Assembly (NCBI GenBank): GCA_017399305.1
Contig: JAFQDK010000022.1
Location: 1-35,296 of the forward strand
Length of the DNA: 35,296 nucleotides
Direction: 5' to 3'
Origin: Clostridia bacterium
GTDB lineage: Bacteria > Bacillota > Clostridia > Oscillospirales > CAG-272
The position numbers and the translations under genes were made by a program. The notes beneath the pieces were generated by a model. The model did no database searches and was not told the DNA's origin. It saw nothing but the letters and a program-made list of their open reading frames with translations. This document shows positions 11,701-17,772 of this stretch, in pieces; the first letter of the stretch is position 1, and every line of letters starts with the position of its first letter.

Positions 11701-14700
11701 GGATAAAGCAGACCTCAGCGCAAAGGTAAACACCGGTGAAATAAGAGTGCTTATCGGTTCTACTGCTGTTATGGGAGAGGGCATGAATGCGCAAAACAAA
11801 GCGGTTGCTCTTCATCACATGACCGTACCGGCTCGTCCTTCGGATATTGAGCAACGAGAGGGAAGAATTATTCGCTACGGTAACGAAAATAAGAATGTAC
11901 GCATATATCGATATATTCAAGAAAAGTCCTATGACAGTTATCAGTGGCAGATGCAGGAGAGAAAAGCAAGTTTCATTAATCAGGCATTGTCCGGAGGTAC
12001 GGTTGAGGAACTCGAAGAAATGAGCGATTTCCAACTTTCGGCAAGAGAAGCAAAAGCGATTGCTTCGGGCAATCCATTGCTGCTTGAAAAGATTGAGCTT
12101 GAGGATATATTAAGCAATCTTAAATCTATCCGCAATAAATTCAACACAGATAAACTTGACATGCAGGATAGATTGGCAAGGCTGCCAAGTCAAATTGCAC
12201 AAAGGGAGAGAATTATTGCTGACACCTCAGCAGACGCTAAGACTGTAGCAACTAATGCGCCTGCGGACTTTGAAATAACTATCGGTAAGACAAAGTACAC
12301 CGAGAGAACAAAAGCGGCTGATGCTCTTAAAAAGATACTTGCAAATGCACCTCGCAACGGTACACGTATAAAGATTGGTTCGTATAGCGGACTTGACATC
12401 TATTACACATCATCTTTTGACAAGGGGACGCATTATATACTTAAAGGCAGCGGCGAATATTCGGTTCTCGCCGGTGAGAGTGCATCGGGCAATATTACCC
12501 GCATTGCAAACTTGGCTGAAAAAATTGGTGCTACTCTCGAAACCGACAAGGCACGAGTTGCAAACTATAAAGCTGAAATTGAAACCCTGAGGAATGAAGT
12601 CAATGCAGAATTCCCCAGAGCAAAAGAGCTTGAAGAGCTGCAAGCAAAGCTAAATGATATTGATACACAGCTTGGTATCAATGTGAGTACCGTTGACATG
12701 AGCGAGGTTATCGTTGATGACGGTACCGATGATAGCGAAAGTGCAAATTATTCGTTGGAAAGTGAGGGTATTGATTATGAACGAAACGCATTATCTGATG
12801 GAAGCGGCGGACGGAACTTTGGTTCGCGTTCCGGCAAGCAAATTGCAGGACTGGATAAAGCAACAGGAGCAAGCGAAAACCGCAGTCTTGAAGCAAAAGA
12901 CCGAAAAGCATATACAGAAAAGCTAACTGCCAATCAGCTTGAGCAGCGTACCGAACGCGACAGCAAAGGCAGGATGCATCGTTTCTTTGCAATAAAGCGC
13001 AGTGCGTGGAATGACAATATGCGTGATGTAGCTGATTATTATGAGCAGAGAGGGCTGAACGTTCAGTTTTTAAAGGGGAATATCCAATGTGCTTTTGTCG
13101 GCAGTGAATACGAGGCGAGGGCGATGCAAAAAGGTGATACACTTTATGTTCGTTACGACCACGAATACTATTATCCCGAACAGCTTGCAGAGCATGAGTA
13201 CATTGAACACAATTATTCATCCGATGATGTTCAAGCGGCACATACACAAATCCTTGACAATATGACCGATGCTGAGTACAATAAAGCTATAGAGATGCTC
13301 AAAAAACACTATAAAGGCGTTACAGACAATGTAGCCGACCTTGAAAGAGAACTTGTGTGTAACATTCTTTCAGGAATGTACCAAGGCGCTGCGGCGTATT
13401 CTGATACGGTAACGGAGTTTTGGGCAAAAGATAAGAGCATTTCACAAGGCTACAGTGCAGCAAGCTATTCTGATATGTCTGATGCAGGCGGCAATGCCGT
13501 TTTTGTTGATGCTATCGGGTATGGTAGTGAGAGTGTTGTCGAGGAAGGCGGTAACATTTATGAGCGACATGATACGAGACACTTCAGTGGAAGAGTTCAC
13601 GAAGATTTTGAAAGAGTGCAAAATCAAAGAGGAAGGAATACAAGCGATCTTGACAACATGTCCGATGGGAATACAACGTTGGAAGTTCAAGTGGGAAATA
13701 GAAAAGATGCAAGCGAAAGGCGAAGTAACCAAAGAAGATATTCTTCGCCTGTGGATGAACATGCATCACGTGTTTCTGACGAGATGTTGGAAAGCGGGGC
13801 CGGAGCCGACGAAAGAAGATATATTGAAGCTGTAGGAAATAAGGACGAGAAAACAGCACGTGAATTATTAAATAAATATGCGGTTAAAAATGGTTATTCT
13901 CCTATTATACTTTATCACGGCACACATTCTGACGAAGTCTTCACCGAGTTTAAGGGCACCGGGGCAGCGTATTGGATAACGGATGATTTAGCTTACGCTA
14001 ATGAATATTCCTTCGGATATTGGGGGACTGATGTAAAGGCTGAACAGCTCTATACTGAAAAAGAAAGCGGAATTTATGAGTTGTATATCAAGCTGGGTAA
14101 CACGCTTGAATTGGGCGATATAAATCGTAAGCTAACAACTCCTGATCAAATATTTGAATTCGGTAAACAGATTGGTTTTTCTTCAAAAGAAATACTTGCC
14201 TGCTGGACCGCAGGTCGTGTTCATGAAAGCAAAGCTATATGGACAATGACAGCAACTCCTGAATTTGCAAACTTTGCTCGTAAATACGGCTATGATACGT
14301 TGTTGGCCACGGAACGTGACGGTGTAAGAACATTTGGAGTTCTTTATCCCGAAAATATTAAATCGGCAAAAACTGTTACTTACGACGACAAAGGCGTGGT
14401 AATTCCGCTAAATGAACGTTTTGATGATACCGAGACGGATATCCGCTACTCCCTTGACACATACGACAAAGATGCGGCTTCACTTACTTCAGAGCGCAAA
14501 AAGGAAATATTTGAACAATTTGATAGGGACAAATCAGGTCCCGAAAAAGTATCCATAAAGCAGATGTTCGGTGAACGTGCCGCTTGGGTTGCTCATAATA
14601 TGACAAGAGTATTCCCCGACATTCCCGAACGCGGCGAAAAGGGTACTTTTTTTGCTGAATTCCGCAAAATGATGATACAGTGGAAAGGGCTTCCTACCAC

Positions 14701-17599
14701 TGCTTCATTTATGGTTCAGGATAAGCTCAACAAAATGACCGAAGGTCTTACTCCGGCTGAGTTTAAAACCTTTGAAAAACTTGTTTATTTTCTTGATTTA
14801 CAAGAAGAGGCGCAGTTGCAAAAAGAACAAGGTAATGAAGAGATATTGTTACCTAATGCAATTACAACGCAGGAAGTAGACACAATTGTCAACGAGCTTG
14901 ACGCTGAAGCTACTGAAAAGGTAAAGCAGGCACTTGTTAAGCGTCAAAGTATTTGGGATGAGCTGAAGGAAGAGTATATTGCGCTGAATCAGTACATCGG
15001 TTTTGATACCGACAATAAATTCAGACGCAAAAACTATTATCATCACCAAGTCATAGAATATATGAACAAGGATAGCAAAGGTACTGGAAAGCGTGAAGTA
15101 GGAGTTAAAGCGAATCGCGGGTGGCTTAAAGAACGGCACGGTTCCACAAAGGCTATCAATACAGATTTTTTAATGGTTGAGTACAAGGCAATGTTGCAAA
15201 TGCAATATGACGTTTATATTGCGAATATGCTTGGAAAAATCAAGCGGCAATATGATATAAAGCCTCAACTTGAGAAAGAAGCTTTTCAGAGTAACAAGCA
15301 AGCAATCAAAGACCTTATACTATCCGAGAGTACTGATAAAGACGGTAAGCCTATCCTTAAAAACGGTAAGCCCGACAGCGAAACATATCGTCAAGAACAA
15401 TGGTATAATCAAAGGATAATGTTCGGATTTAACGGTTTGTTTGATTTGGCTGAGCGTGGCGAACTTCCAACCTTCGGTGGCGCATACAGAGGAGTTGTAC
15501 GTTCACTTAAGATTCATGACCTCAAGGTTGCCGGCTTGTACAAATATGTTGGAGCACTTGCGGCTACAGAACTTTCTGAAAATGCAACCGAAAATGAACA
15601 TCAAGCTGTCATAAGTGCTAGAACCGTTTTGAAGTACACTTCTCAAAAGAAAGCATGGATAAAGGGCATTCTTGGCGAGGATTACCAAACGTGGGAAACT
15701 CTTGCAAAAAACATGAAAGATACTCATGTTATTCATCAACCGAGACGTGGTAATTATTTCTATACTAAAACCACCATTGATGAAGATGCTTTTAATCGTG
15801 CTTTTGAAGAAATGATTTCTACACTTGCTGCGGGGGAAAAAGGATTTGCAAGCCTGAACGAGGTTAAAAATCTCTTTTTACAGTATTCAGATACGATTCG
15901 TCTTACCGGTGCTGCATATGAGCAGTGGGTATTGCCCAAGGAAATTGTTTCCACTATGGATAGCATTGCAAATCCTAAACAGGCAAGCGAAGGTGCAAAA
16001 GCGGCAAAAGCCGTGGTGTCTGCATGGAAAGGATGGGCTACAAGCGTAAATCCGTTGCGTACTGTTAAGTTCGGTTTAAGAAACATGGTCGGAGACCTTG
16101 ATGCGGTTATAGCGGGTAATCCGGGAATTGTTAAGTATTCTGGGCGTGCTGTTGGTGAGATATATCAAGCTATGCGGCATAAAAGTTATTCTGCCGAGTT
16201 CATGGAGTGGGTAGAACGCGGAGGATACACTTCAATGATCTTCGCCAATGAGATGGATGAAAAAACGCAGAATGAGTTGTTCGCACATCTTAAGGAAAAG
16301 AAAGGCACTAATATCTTTAAGGTTCTTACGAAACCTTTCAAGGGATATTATGATAGTGTAGAGGCGGTTCACAATTTCCGTGAAGCGATACTTCGTTATT
16401 CCGCATACCTTTATTACAAGGACCGTATTCAACACCGTAATGGTGACGTGAAGGATTATGTTGCTTCAAATAGGTATATTGTGAAAGGACTTTTGTCCGT
16501 TGAAGACAAGGCATATCAGCTTTCAAAAGATTTGCTTGGAGCTTATGATGAAGTTGGTATGATGGGACAGACTTTGCGTAGGTATTGGATTCCGTTTTAT
16601 TCTTTTACGGAAACCAACCTAAAGCGTTATTACAGGATGTTTGAAAACATAATTGTATCTGATGCAAACATACCCAAGAAAGCCGGCAAATTACTTATGA
16701 AAGGCTTGATGGTCAATCTGATTGGTTTGCTTATGATTGCTTGGAACAAGTTAGTTATGGATGAAGAGGACGAAAAACTTCCGCCTTCAGTTCGTGATAT
16801 TCCGCACGTTACGCTTGGCCAAATTGGAGATAATGTTTATGCATTCCGACAACTGGGTAGCTTTTCTGAATTGCTTGAGTGGGTAGGGCTTGACGATTAT
16901 GAGTGGACGAGCGAAGACTTGACCGCTCCTCTTGATAAGGCTTGGGGAATGATAACACCGTTTATTAAACTCCCTGTAGAGATCGCAAGCGGATTGAATT
17001 TTTACCCCTCGCTTACTGAACCACGTGCAATCAGAGATAAGGTGCAGCACTTCTTTAATTCTCTTGGTGTAGATGATATTTATAACGAGTTTACCGGCAA
17101 GCCTACTCGTGGAGTGAGTGAGATCCTTAAGGGGGCTTTTGTTTATAGTTATGATTATCAAGAAAGCGCATATTATGAGATACTTGACATCAAACGTAAT
17201 TATCAAGGTGCAAATGACAATACGATTTATGGTGCTAACAAGAAGTCAAATGCTCTGTATTATATGAAAGCAGCTATCAGGTATAAAGACAAAGAAGCTG
17301 CATTGAAGTATTTAGACGAGTATTTTGAAAACGGTGGTACAGGAAAGGGAATTAAACAATCGTTTGCCACTCTTAATCCTATGTATGGCTATACTGGCAA
17401 GGATACTATAGCTAAAGGTGAAGAATTCATTGCTTCTCTCTCGGTTGAGGAGAAAGAGAAATTAAGAATTGCACAAATGTATTATGAAAATGAATTAATG
17501 TTGCCTGAAAATGTCTCGGGTTTACTTGGGAAAAAAGGTATAACCAATGAAGAGGCAAGAAATCTTTTGATTAATTACATTAATTCTCAATGCAAGTGA
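2726..17599 (+). CDS. giant polyvalent phage protein (4,957 aa): ART-like, N6-adenine methylase, SF2 helicase, zincin-like, ART-like, LPD38-like
   Basis: One uninterrupted frame. Approximate residues: coiled coils 79-139 and 249-326; glycine/alanine-rich hydrophobic stretches 452-476, 525-563 and 676-700; a duplicated beta-rich module 890-940 and 975-1022; ART-like domain 1230-1463 (VFHGSK near the start, GYDGFKY near the end); another duplicated module 1490-1660; N6-adenine methylase from about 1865 with motif I EPSMGVGNF (E1899) and motif IV GNVPFGE (N1964); SF2/SNF2 helicase 2520-3110 with Walker A GVGTGKT (K2546), DEAH 2704-2707 and motif VI QREGR 3043-3047, a DarB/COG4646-like pairing; zincin-like region 3440-3560; second ART-like domain 3720-3912 (LYHGT, then VIPLNERF and DIRYSLD); and a tail to 4957 resembling LPD38, with a hydrophobic helix near 4656-4679. 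Family knowledge suggests such proteins are packaged and injected to protect or establish phage DNA. The start has a modest RBS (GGGG at 2715-2718). Four linkers carry +1-frame ORFs. Confidence 0.92.
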   Translation: MSKISSIVENLRKKNLPETINKTTSSNTATTKNSYPSSSVKQTVDYLRDKNLNTDTNDIVLVTDTSKPDAKPVEMTRGEYEDLVAEEKRKFDSERKKAAEEFARLQKLAVQENRLHGEELLEKRQQEAEERIEANKENGITSTDNPLIGAAQVAIFNGDFDSAKAVIASGIGLYYTSDEADKIYQELASNPENTQADRISGLKKAFANAEAEIPVFQSKYEEIVANHATMEDETGYDKSAAEKRALSAVESKKKQAERYRNMYDRAYNDHYIKPYVEKAKEERDAKYALPISELETRIKETTEKQSALEKAEAEALKNWQAAVNTHMVADFSAYGDAATDVMSDTAKAADATDAAREAYEAAKKANQDNNAEIFYSSGLLSFASLSESDRTEMLRYIRNGGNKDAYNRIKGSMSADDFERMVETLKACENTVNGVQTDLENAKFAKEHPVTGSIASIFTSLVGGVTAVAGTVAHGIDNIGENEYYVKPIDTNSWAYAPTKFTTTVRGTVANDIEESVGGTGGKVASFLYQTGMSAADSLTASFAGDWGGALLLGSSAASSAFLDAKERGVSDSQAIWTGLTAGVFETLFERVSIGNLNALKETPVGTIKDIFKNLGKSTFVNTTEEGLTEAANMVSDYLINGDLSKYSTMYNELLSDMPESQAKDKVFWTMLADIGIASASGAFMGLGLSGPIGGINYVTNRNANTEVGSLYLNENDTLNVDAVNTLISDGLVSENDMLRSYAMQLQKMQEKGSQIDVKQLGALQRGLAAEQLADVKKAEKTAKKADKNDAKNAAQGNTVQQTQPQSAPINVMSNEAVAEVLGVDKSKQTSNSADNAIEHSSSVDNNASTNTDAQQEVSTNNTTTEKSLEKSGFVFTDELDELQNTEMPTVAVGDAFVDSKTGNTIRVVSRDADNTTIEIDTGKTVETKIYTNAQADTLAVSEQYEPVKVSAKFNAAETATDTSSNAIESSKPSVAIGEVYTDSKTGNTIRVVSRDDSHTVVEVSNGTSTWTNTFPNGFADTLKQPRYTQLTQATDADIIPEVKTNTDKIKTVRAKKSDWASDDVSWWAPNSKTVIAYSTVATSDLIETIAESNPKMTIAEVYNSIRFDAEAKKVLQAYINCGFGNDIASQHFVRNKNAIASVANESDVEYNEDTTQTENNEVNESGLAREHDLGREESVQADEKGRIYGRGNQEGNSGNQGDSEGTSREMRQSDGEKHDNSASQRRIVRGVFHGSKFKFSHFAKSYVDLALHFGTEKHAKARLADGEGNIVKYDLVLNNPLETEDIFGERTPEQYFDALLKQSKLTNSEKNMLSNGFNDYLETDIKAEATISLTEKVTNGGLHIKVETEKDGVYISLEIYDDAGTANEIPLTEFIGKNELMDMLGFDETAKLLSGKNISSEAAEFLNAEVFSRAIAFEQNYLKLRKIEDILKSLGYDGFKYENQNEGAGTSFAVFDDSQIIRIDGDLSKPNENASIEHDTVQGEVSLTNKCELIETKHTQTGKPLWVVSVKERLAKDEYSRLLDIVKKHGGYFSSAAKSLDGNKLSGFIFKEQPSGDTISAINEFFGEPESVNNESESSETSHLPALNNNYTFVKTKNTNTGDDTWLIKVKDRSQAYKLGELKEFIKDYDGRYAPALNSLILNKEPGADVINALNNLLSEDEPENVRSAETETTTTKEGNDNVHDGLLDRPSTDDDAGREPEPVQEVKEERNAGDENRKSSEDVARSGGELLQTTETESSASGQLDSGDNDNRVRESDDSEGHGAEGASVDDNVDVAEGGSKSKDFVITKAIAEDIDTSAPSMNDNIKAIETLHTIESSGKAPTKAQQGLLAKFKGWGGLAGSFYGANRSKLSELMSEDELKAAQGTVNDAYFTPTSIIDSIYKALSHLGFEGGNILEPSMGVGNFFGRMPKSVKDSSFLFGVEIDTISGRIARQLYPTANIEIAPFQDVAYKDGAFDLIVGNVPFGEVKYKYKGKKYLIHDYFFVKAMDKLSDGGILAFLTTKGTLDKLDSVARTELGKHGKLIAAYRLPSDVFSRSAGANVVTDLIIMQKAADKGGESFINLGNVSVGANEFSINEYFVNHPENIIGELVSKRDWRSGKEALDVKSTGNVAEQLLKAIKKLPRNMLSGAQTVGTVDVTESSTAMQTFAVTDSGDVEYVDVATGEVKQLKGKQATVAKEYIKLKNVYEDLINATLSENETSVVEGKRKDLNTVYDGFVKKNGTLGKNKKVLSADNDFYKISGLEVYDTKAKKIIKSEMFTKDTLGKRTPKKADNALDALSISIGESGGVNLNRIAELTSLSESEVIKQLDGRIVYTPEGVYELSEVYLSGNVREKYEAVKGKKGFEKNEEMLKAVIPTDIPAKNITPQFGAPWIKSDYVAEFLKETLRLYHKPTVNYDPTTGTWSISGSTWGDNTLLTSKYGTKYIDAISLAEKALNMRQIVIRDKDKRVLVGETRAAQQKAEDIKSAFEEWCFKDSDRRKDLVTTFNEKFNSNRNMDFSELAKYLAFDGLTDTFKLRDYQKRAVARAIFNGNTLLAHGVGTGKTAEMIAVAMELKRMGMAKKNMMVVPGHKVADFRNDILKMYPSAKVAMLEKGANATQRQKFYALVAANDFDIVIIPHSSFGMLDVSLDTKKAFINNQIAELEEVLTAAQEEKGKIDGRFIRQLENQKDRLEEKLKFVTETAKDSGNIFEELGVDSLFVDEAHNFKNLPFYSKLSRVAGVSINQPNNKTRASRAENMFMITDYLNRSGGRITFGTATPITNSMSEIYNMMRFLRPDILADAGLQSFDAWASMFGSIVNQAEVDPSGRNMRMKERFSKFKNVSQMIEQFRRMADILKTGDVIQELPKAERIDVINEPNDIQEEFLDIIDSMIDDIRANGQNADHNMLEVTTAGQMAAVDLRFVASYFDGKYSEDDLNLPGNRTTQVAQRVYDEYAKSTASKGTQFVFCDVGVSDDASKKYNFYVYGDLINKLVAHGIPRKEIAIAQEFEDKADLSAKVNTGEIRVLIGSTAVMGEGMNAQNKAVALHHMTVPARPSDIEQREGRIIRYGNENKNVRIYRYIQEKSYDSYQWQMQERKASFINQALSGGTVEELEEMSDFQLSAREAKAIASGNPLLLEKIELEDILSNLKSIRNKFNTDKLDMQDRLARLPSQIAQRERIIADTSADAKTVATNAPADFEITIGKTKYTERTKAADALKKILANAPRNGTRIKIGSYSGLDIYYTSSFDKGTHYILKGSGEYSVLAGESASGNITRIANLAEKIGATLETDKARVANYKAEIETLRNEVNAEFPRAKELEELQAKLNDIDTQLGINVSTVDMSEVIVDDGTDDSESANYSLESEGIDYERNALSDGSGGRNFGSRSGKQIAGLDKATGASENRSLEAKDRKAYTEKLTANQLEQRTERDSKGRMHRFFAIKRSAWNDNMRDVADYYEQRGLNVQFLKGNIQCAFVGSEYEARAMQKGDTLYVRYDHEYYYPEQLAEHEYIEHNYSSDDVQAAHTQILDNMTDAEYNKAIEMLKKHYKGVTDNVADLERELVCNILSGMYQGAAAYSDTVTEFWAKDKSISQGYSAASYSDMSDAGGNAVFVDAIGYGSESVVEEGGNIYERHDTRHFSGRVHEDFERVQNQRGRNTSDLDNMSDGNTTLEVQVGNRKDASERRSNQRRYSSPVDEHASRVSDEMLESGAGADERRYIEAVGNKDEKTARELLNKYAVKNGYSPIILYHGTHSDEVFTEFKGTGAAYWITDDLAYANEYSFGYWGTDVKAEQLYTEKESGIYELYIKLGNTLELGDINRKLTTPDQIFEFGKQIGFSSKEILACWTAGRVHESKAIWTMTATPEFANFARKYGYDTLLATERDGVRTFGVLYPENIKSAKTVTYDDKGVVIPLNERFDDTETDIRYSLDTYDKDAASLTSERKKEIFEQFDRDKSGPEKVSIKQMFGERAAWVAHNMTRVFPDIPERGEKGTFFAEFRKMMIQWKGLPTTASFMVQDKLNKMTEGLTPAEFKTFEKLVYFLDLQEEAQLQKEQGNEEILLPNAITTQEVDTIVNELDAEATEKVKQALVKRQSIWDELKEEYIALNQYIGFDTDNKFRRKNYYHHQVIEYMNKDSKGTGKREVGVKANRGWLKERHGSTKAINTDFLMVEYKAMLQMQYDVYIANMLGKIKRQYDIKPQLEKEAFQSNKQAIKDLILSESTDKDGKPILKNGKPDSETYRQEQWYNQRIMFGFNGLFDLAERGELPTFGGAYRGVVRSLKIHDLKVAGLYKYVGALAATELSENATENEHQAVISARTVLKYTSQKKAWIKGILGEDYQTWETLAKNMKDTHVIHQPRRGNYFYTKTTIDEDAFNRAFEEMISTLAAGEKGFASLNEVKNLFLQYSDTIRLTGAAYEQWVLPKEIVSTMDSIANPKQASEGAKAAKAVVSAWKGWATSVNPLRTVKFGLRNMVGDLDAVIAGNPGIVKYSGRAVGEIYQAMRHKSYSAEFMEWVERGGYTSMIFANEMDEKTQNELFAHLKEKKGTNIFKVLTKPFKGYYDSVEAVHNFREAILRYSAYLYYKDRIQHRNGDVKDYVASNRYIVKGLLSVEDKAYQLSKDLLGAYDEVGMMGQTLRRYWIPFYSFTETNLKRYYRMFENIIVSDANIPKKAGKLLMKGLMVNLIGLLMIAWNKLVMDEEDEKLPPSVRDIPHVTLGQIGDNVYAFRQLGSFSELLEWVGLDDYEWTSEDLTAPLDKAWGMITPFIKLPVEIASGLNFYPSLTEPRAIRDKVQHFFNSLGVDDIYNEFTGKPTRGVSEILKGAFVYSYDYQESAYYEILDIKRNYQGANDNTIYGANKKSNALYYMKAAIRYKDKEAALKYLDEYFENGGTGKGIKQSFATLNPMYGYTGKDTIAKGEEFIASLSVEEKEKLRIAQMYYENELMLPENVSGLLGKKGITNEEARNLLINYINSQCK
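5395..5800 (+). repeat. protein-level tandem module in the giant gene (residues ~890-1022)
   Basis: Two copies of a beta-rich module of about 50 residues, at about 5395-5545 and 5648-5795. They share the core DSKTGNTIRVVSRD, preceded by VAVGDAF or VAIGEVY and ending near ADTL. The DNA has diverged at synonymous positions, so the duplication is old and held by selection on the protein. Function is unknown; a small beta-barrel or SH3-like fold is only a guess. Confidence 0.8.
6222..6410 (+). CDS. nested +1-frame ORF A (62 aa) inside the giant gene
   Basis: Read in frame +1 relative to the giant gene from GTG 6222. GAGGTGA at 6209-6215 is placed as a Shine-Dalgarno; the ATG at 6216 sits too close to it. 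The ORF ends at TAG 6408-6410. The product begins MDLLENMTWGEKNLYKQMRK and continues with DGYTDEEIKKEILGIRAIP: amphipathic helices with a normal mix of hydrophobic and charged residues. Over the same bases the giant frame reads as a G/R/E/N/S-rich linker with almost no hydrophobic residues (giant residues 1166-1229), directly before the first ART-like domain. I do not recognise a family. It may be a still-translated gene within a gene, or a relic of a small gene absorbed by fusion. Confidence 0.55.
   Translation: MDLLENMTWGEKNLYKQMRKDGYTDEEIKKEILGIRAIPKELREKCVKAMAKSMIIVHHNEE
7190..7705 (+). repeat. second protein-level duplicated module in the giant gene (residues ~1490-1660)
   Basis: Two related modules of about 70-78 residues, at about 7190-7425 and 7492-7705. 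Copy 1 has ETKHTQTGKPLWVVSVKERL and copy 2 has KTKNTNTGDDTWLIKVKDRS. Each is followed by a G-G/G-R-Y-rich segment and a helix ending with INEFFGE or LNNLLSE. Copy 2 lacks the GFIF segment present in copy 1. Modules of this look are common in front of methylase-helicase proteins of phages; I do not know their function. Confidence 0.75.
7773..8057 (+). CDS. nested +1-frame ORF B (94 aa) inside the giant gene
   Basis: Starts at ATG 7773 with an excellent Shine-Dalgarno, AAGGAAGGT at 7757-7765, seven bases upstream, and ends at TAG 8055-8057. The product opens MFTMDYWIDQAQTMMRDENP and continues with SLYRKLKKNGTLETRIESLA and LGQVENYYRLLKQ. This is clearly helical and protein-like, with aromatic and aliphatic residues at helical spacing. 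The giant frame over the same bases (residues 1683-1778) is an E/D/S/G/R linker between the duplicated modules and the adenine methylase. It resembles the small helical hypothetical proteins often found as separate genes beside phage methylase-helicase genes; that resemblance is my impression, not a search result. Of the four nested ORFs this has the best translation signals. Confidence 0.65.
   Translation: MFTMDYWIDQAQTMMRDENPSLYRKLKKNGTLETRIESLAKMSLGQVENYYRLLKQSHLPADNSTAEITTTEFENQTTARDMAQKELLSMIMSM
12777..12926 (+). CDS. nested +1-frame ORF C (49 aa) inside the giant gene
   Basis: Starts at ATG 12777 with GAGGG at 12764-12768, eight bases upstream, and ends with a stop at 12924-12926. The product begins MNETHYLMEAADGTLVRVPA followed by SKLQDWIKQQEQAK. 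A short beta hairpin ('Y-L-M-E-A-A-D-G-T-L-V-R-V-P') followed by an 'L-x-x-W' helix is a layout I associate with small stand-alone phage or plasmid proteins. The giant frame here (residues 3351-3401) reads as a G/S/N/R-rich linker between the end of the helicase module and the zincin-like module. An upstream ATG at 12714 extends the frame, but that extension does not look like coding sequence and lacks the RBS. Confidence 0.6.
   Translation: MNETHYLMEAADGTLVRVPASKLQDWIKQQEQAKTAVLKQKTEKHIQKS
13560..13835 (+). CDS. nested +1-frame ORF D (91 aa) inside the giant gene
   Basis: Starts at ATG 13560, preceded by GAGGAAGGCGGT at 13541-13552, and ends at TAG 13833-13835. The product includes MSDMIRDTSVEEFTKILKEC, KIKEEGIQAILTTCPMGIQR and two TKEDIL.L helices, one central and one at the C-terminus, all typical of a small helical protein. 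The giant frame over the same bases (residues 3612-3704) is an R/S/N/D/E-rich, hydrophobe-poor linker between the zincin-like domain and the second ART-like domain. It is in the same +1 frame as the other three nested ORFs. No family recognised. Confidence 0.6.
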   Translation: MSDMIRDTSVEEFTKILKECKIKEEGIQAILTTCPMGIQRWKFKWEIEKMQAKGEVTKEDILRLWMNMHHVFLTRCWKAGPEPTKEDILKL

Positions 17600-17610
17600 T
17601 GCACAAATGA

Positions 17611-17650
17611 AAAATGAGGTAGGCAACAAAAGTTGCCTACCTCATTTTTT
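17611..17650 (+). terminator. rho-independent terminator after the giant gene
   Basis: Perfect 17-bp inverted repeat: arm 17611-17627 (contains GAGGTAGGCAAC), loop AAAA, arm 17632-17648, with the T-run at its 3' end. It closes the phage late operon 12 bp after the giant gene's stop and separates it from the downstream cassette. Being nearly symmetrical with A/T flanks, it may work both ways. Confidence 0.95.
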
Positions 17651-17772
17651 ACTATATAAACTTGCCGAAAAATCCCAACTTTGGTGGGGTATGATGGAAG
17701 GAGGAGGTGGAAGCCATTTTCAAACTGATTAGATAATTGTTTAACAAAAATATTAGTTTTTTTGCCAAAATA

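Noticed and set aside
6150-13850. Sequencing frameshifts as the cause of the +1 ORFs
   Set aside because: Eight compensating errors would be needed, yet the giant frame stays open for 4,957 codons and each nested ORF has its own start signal and stop.
17698-17735. Mini ORF with AAGGAGGAGG and a GTG (MEAIFKLIR)
   Set aside because: Only nine codons before a stop. It might be a decayed small toxin-like gene, but nothing supports that.
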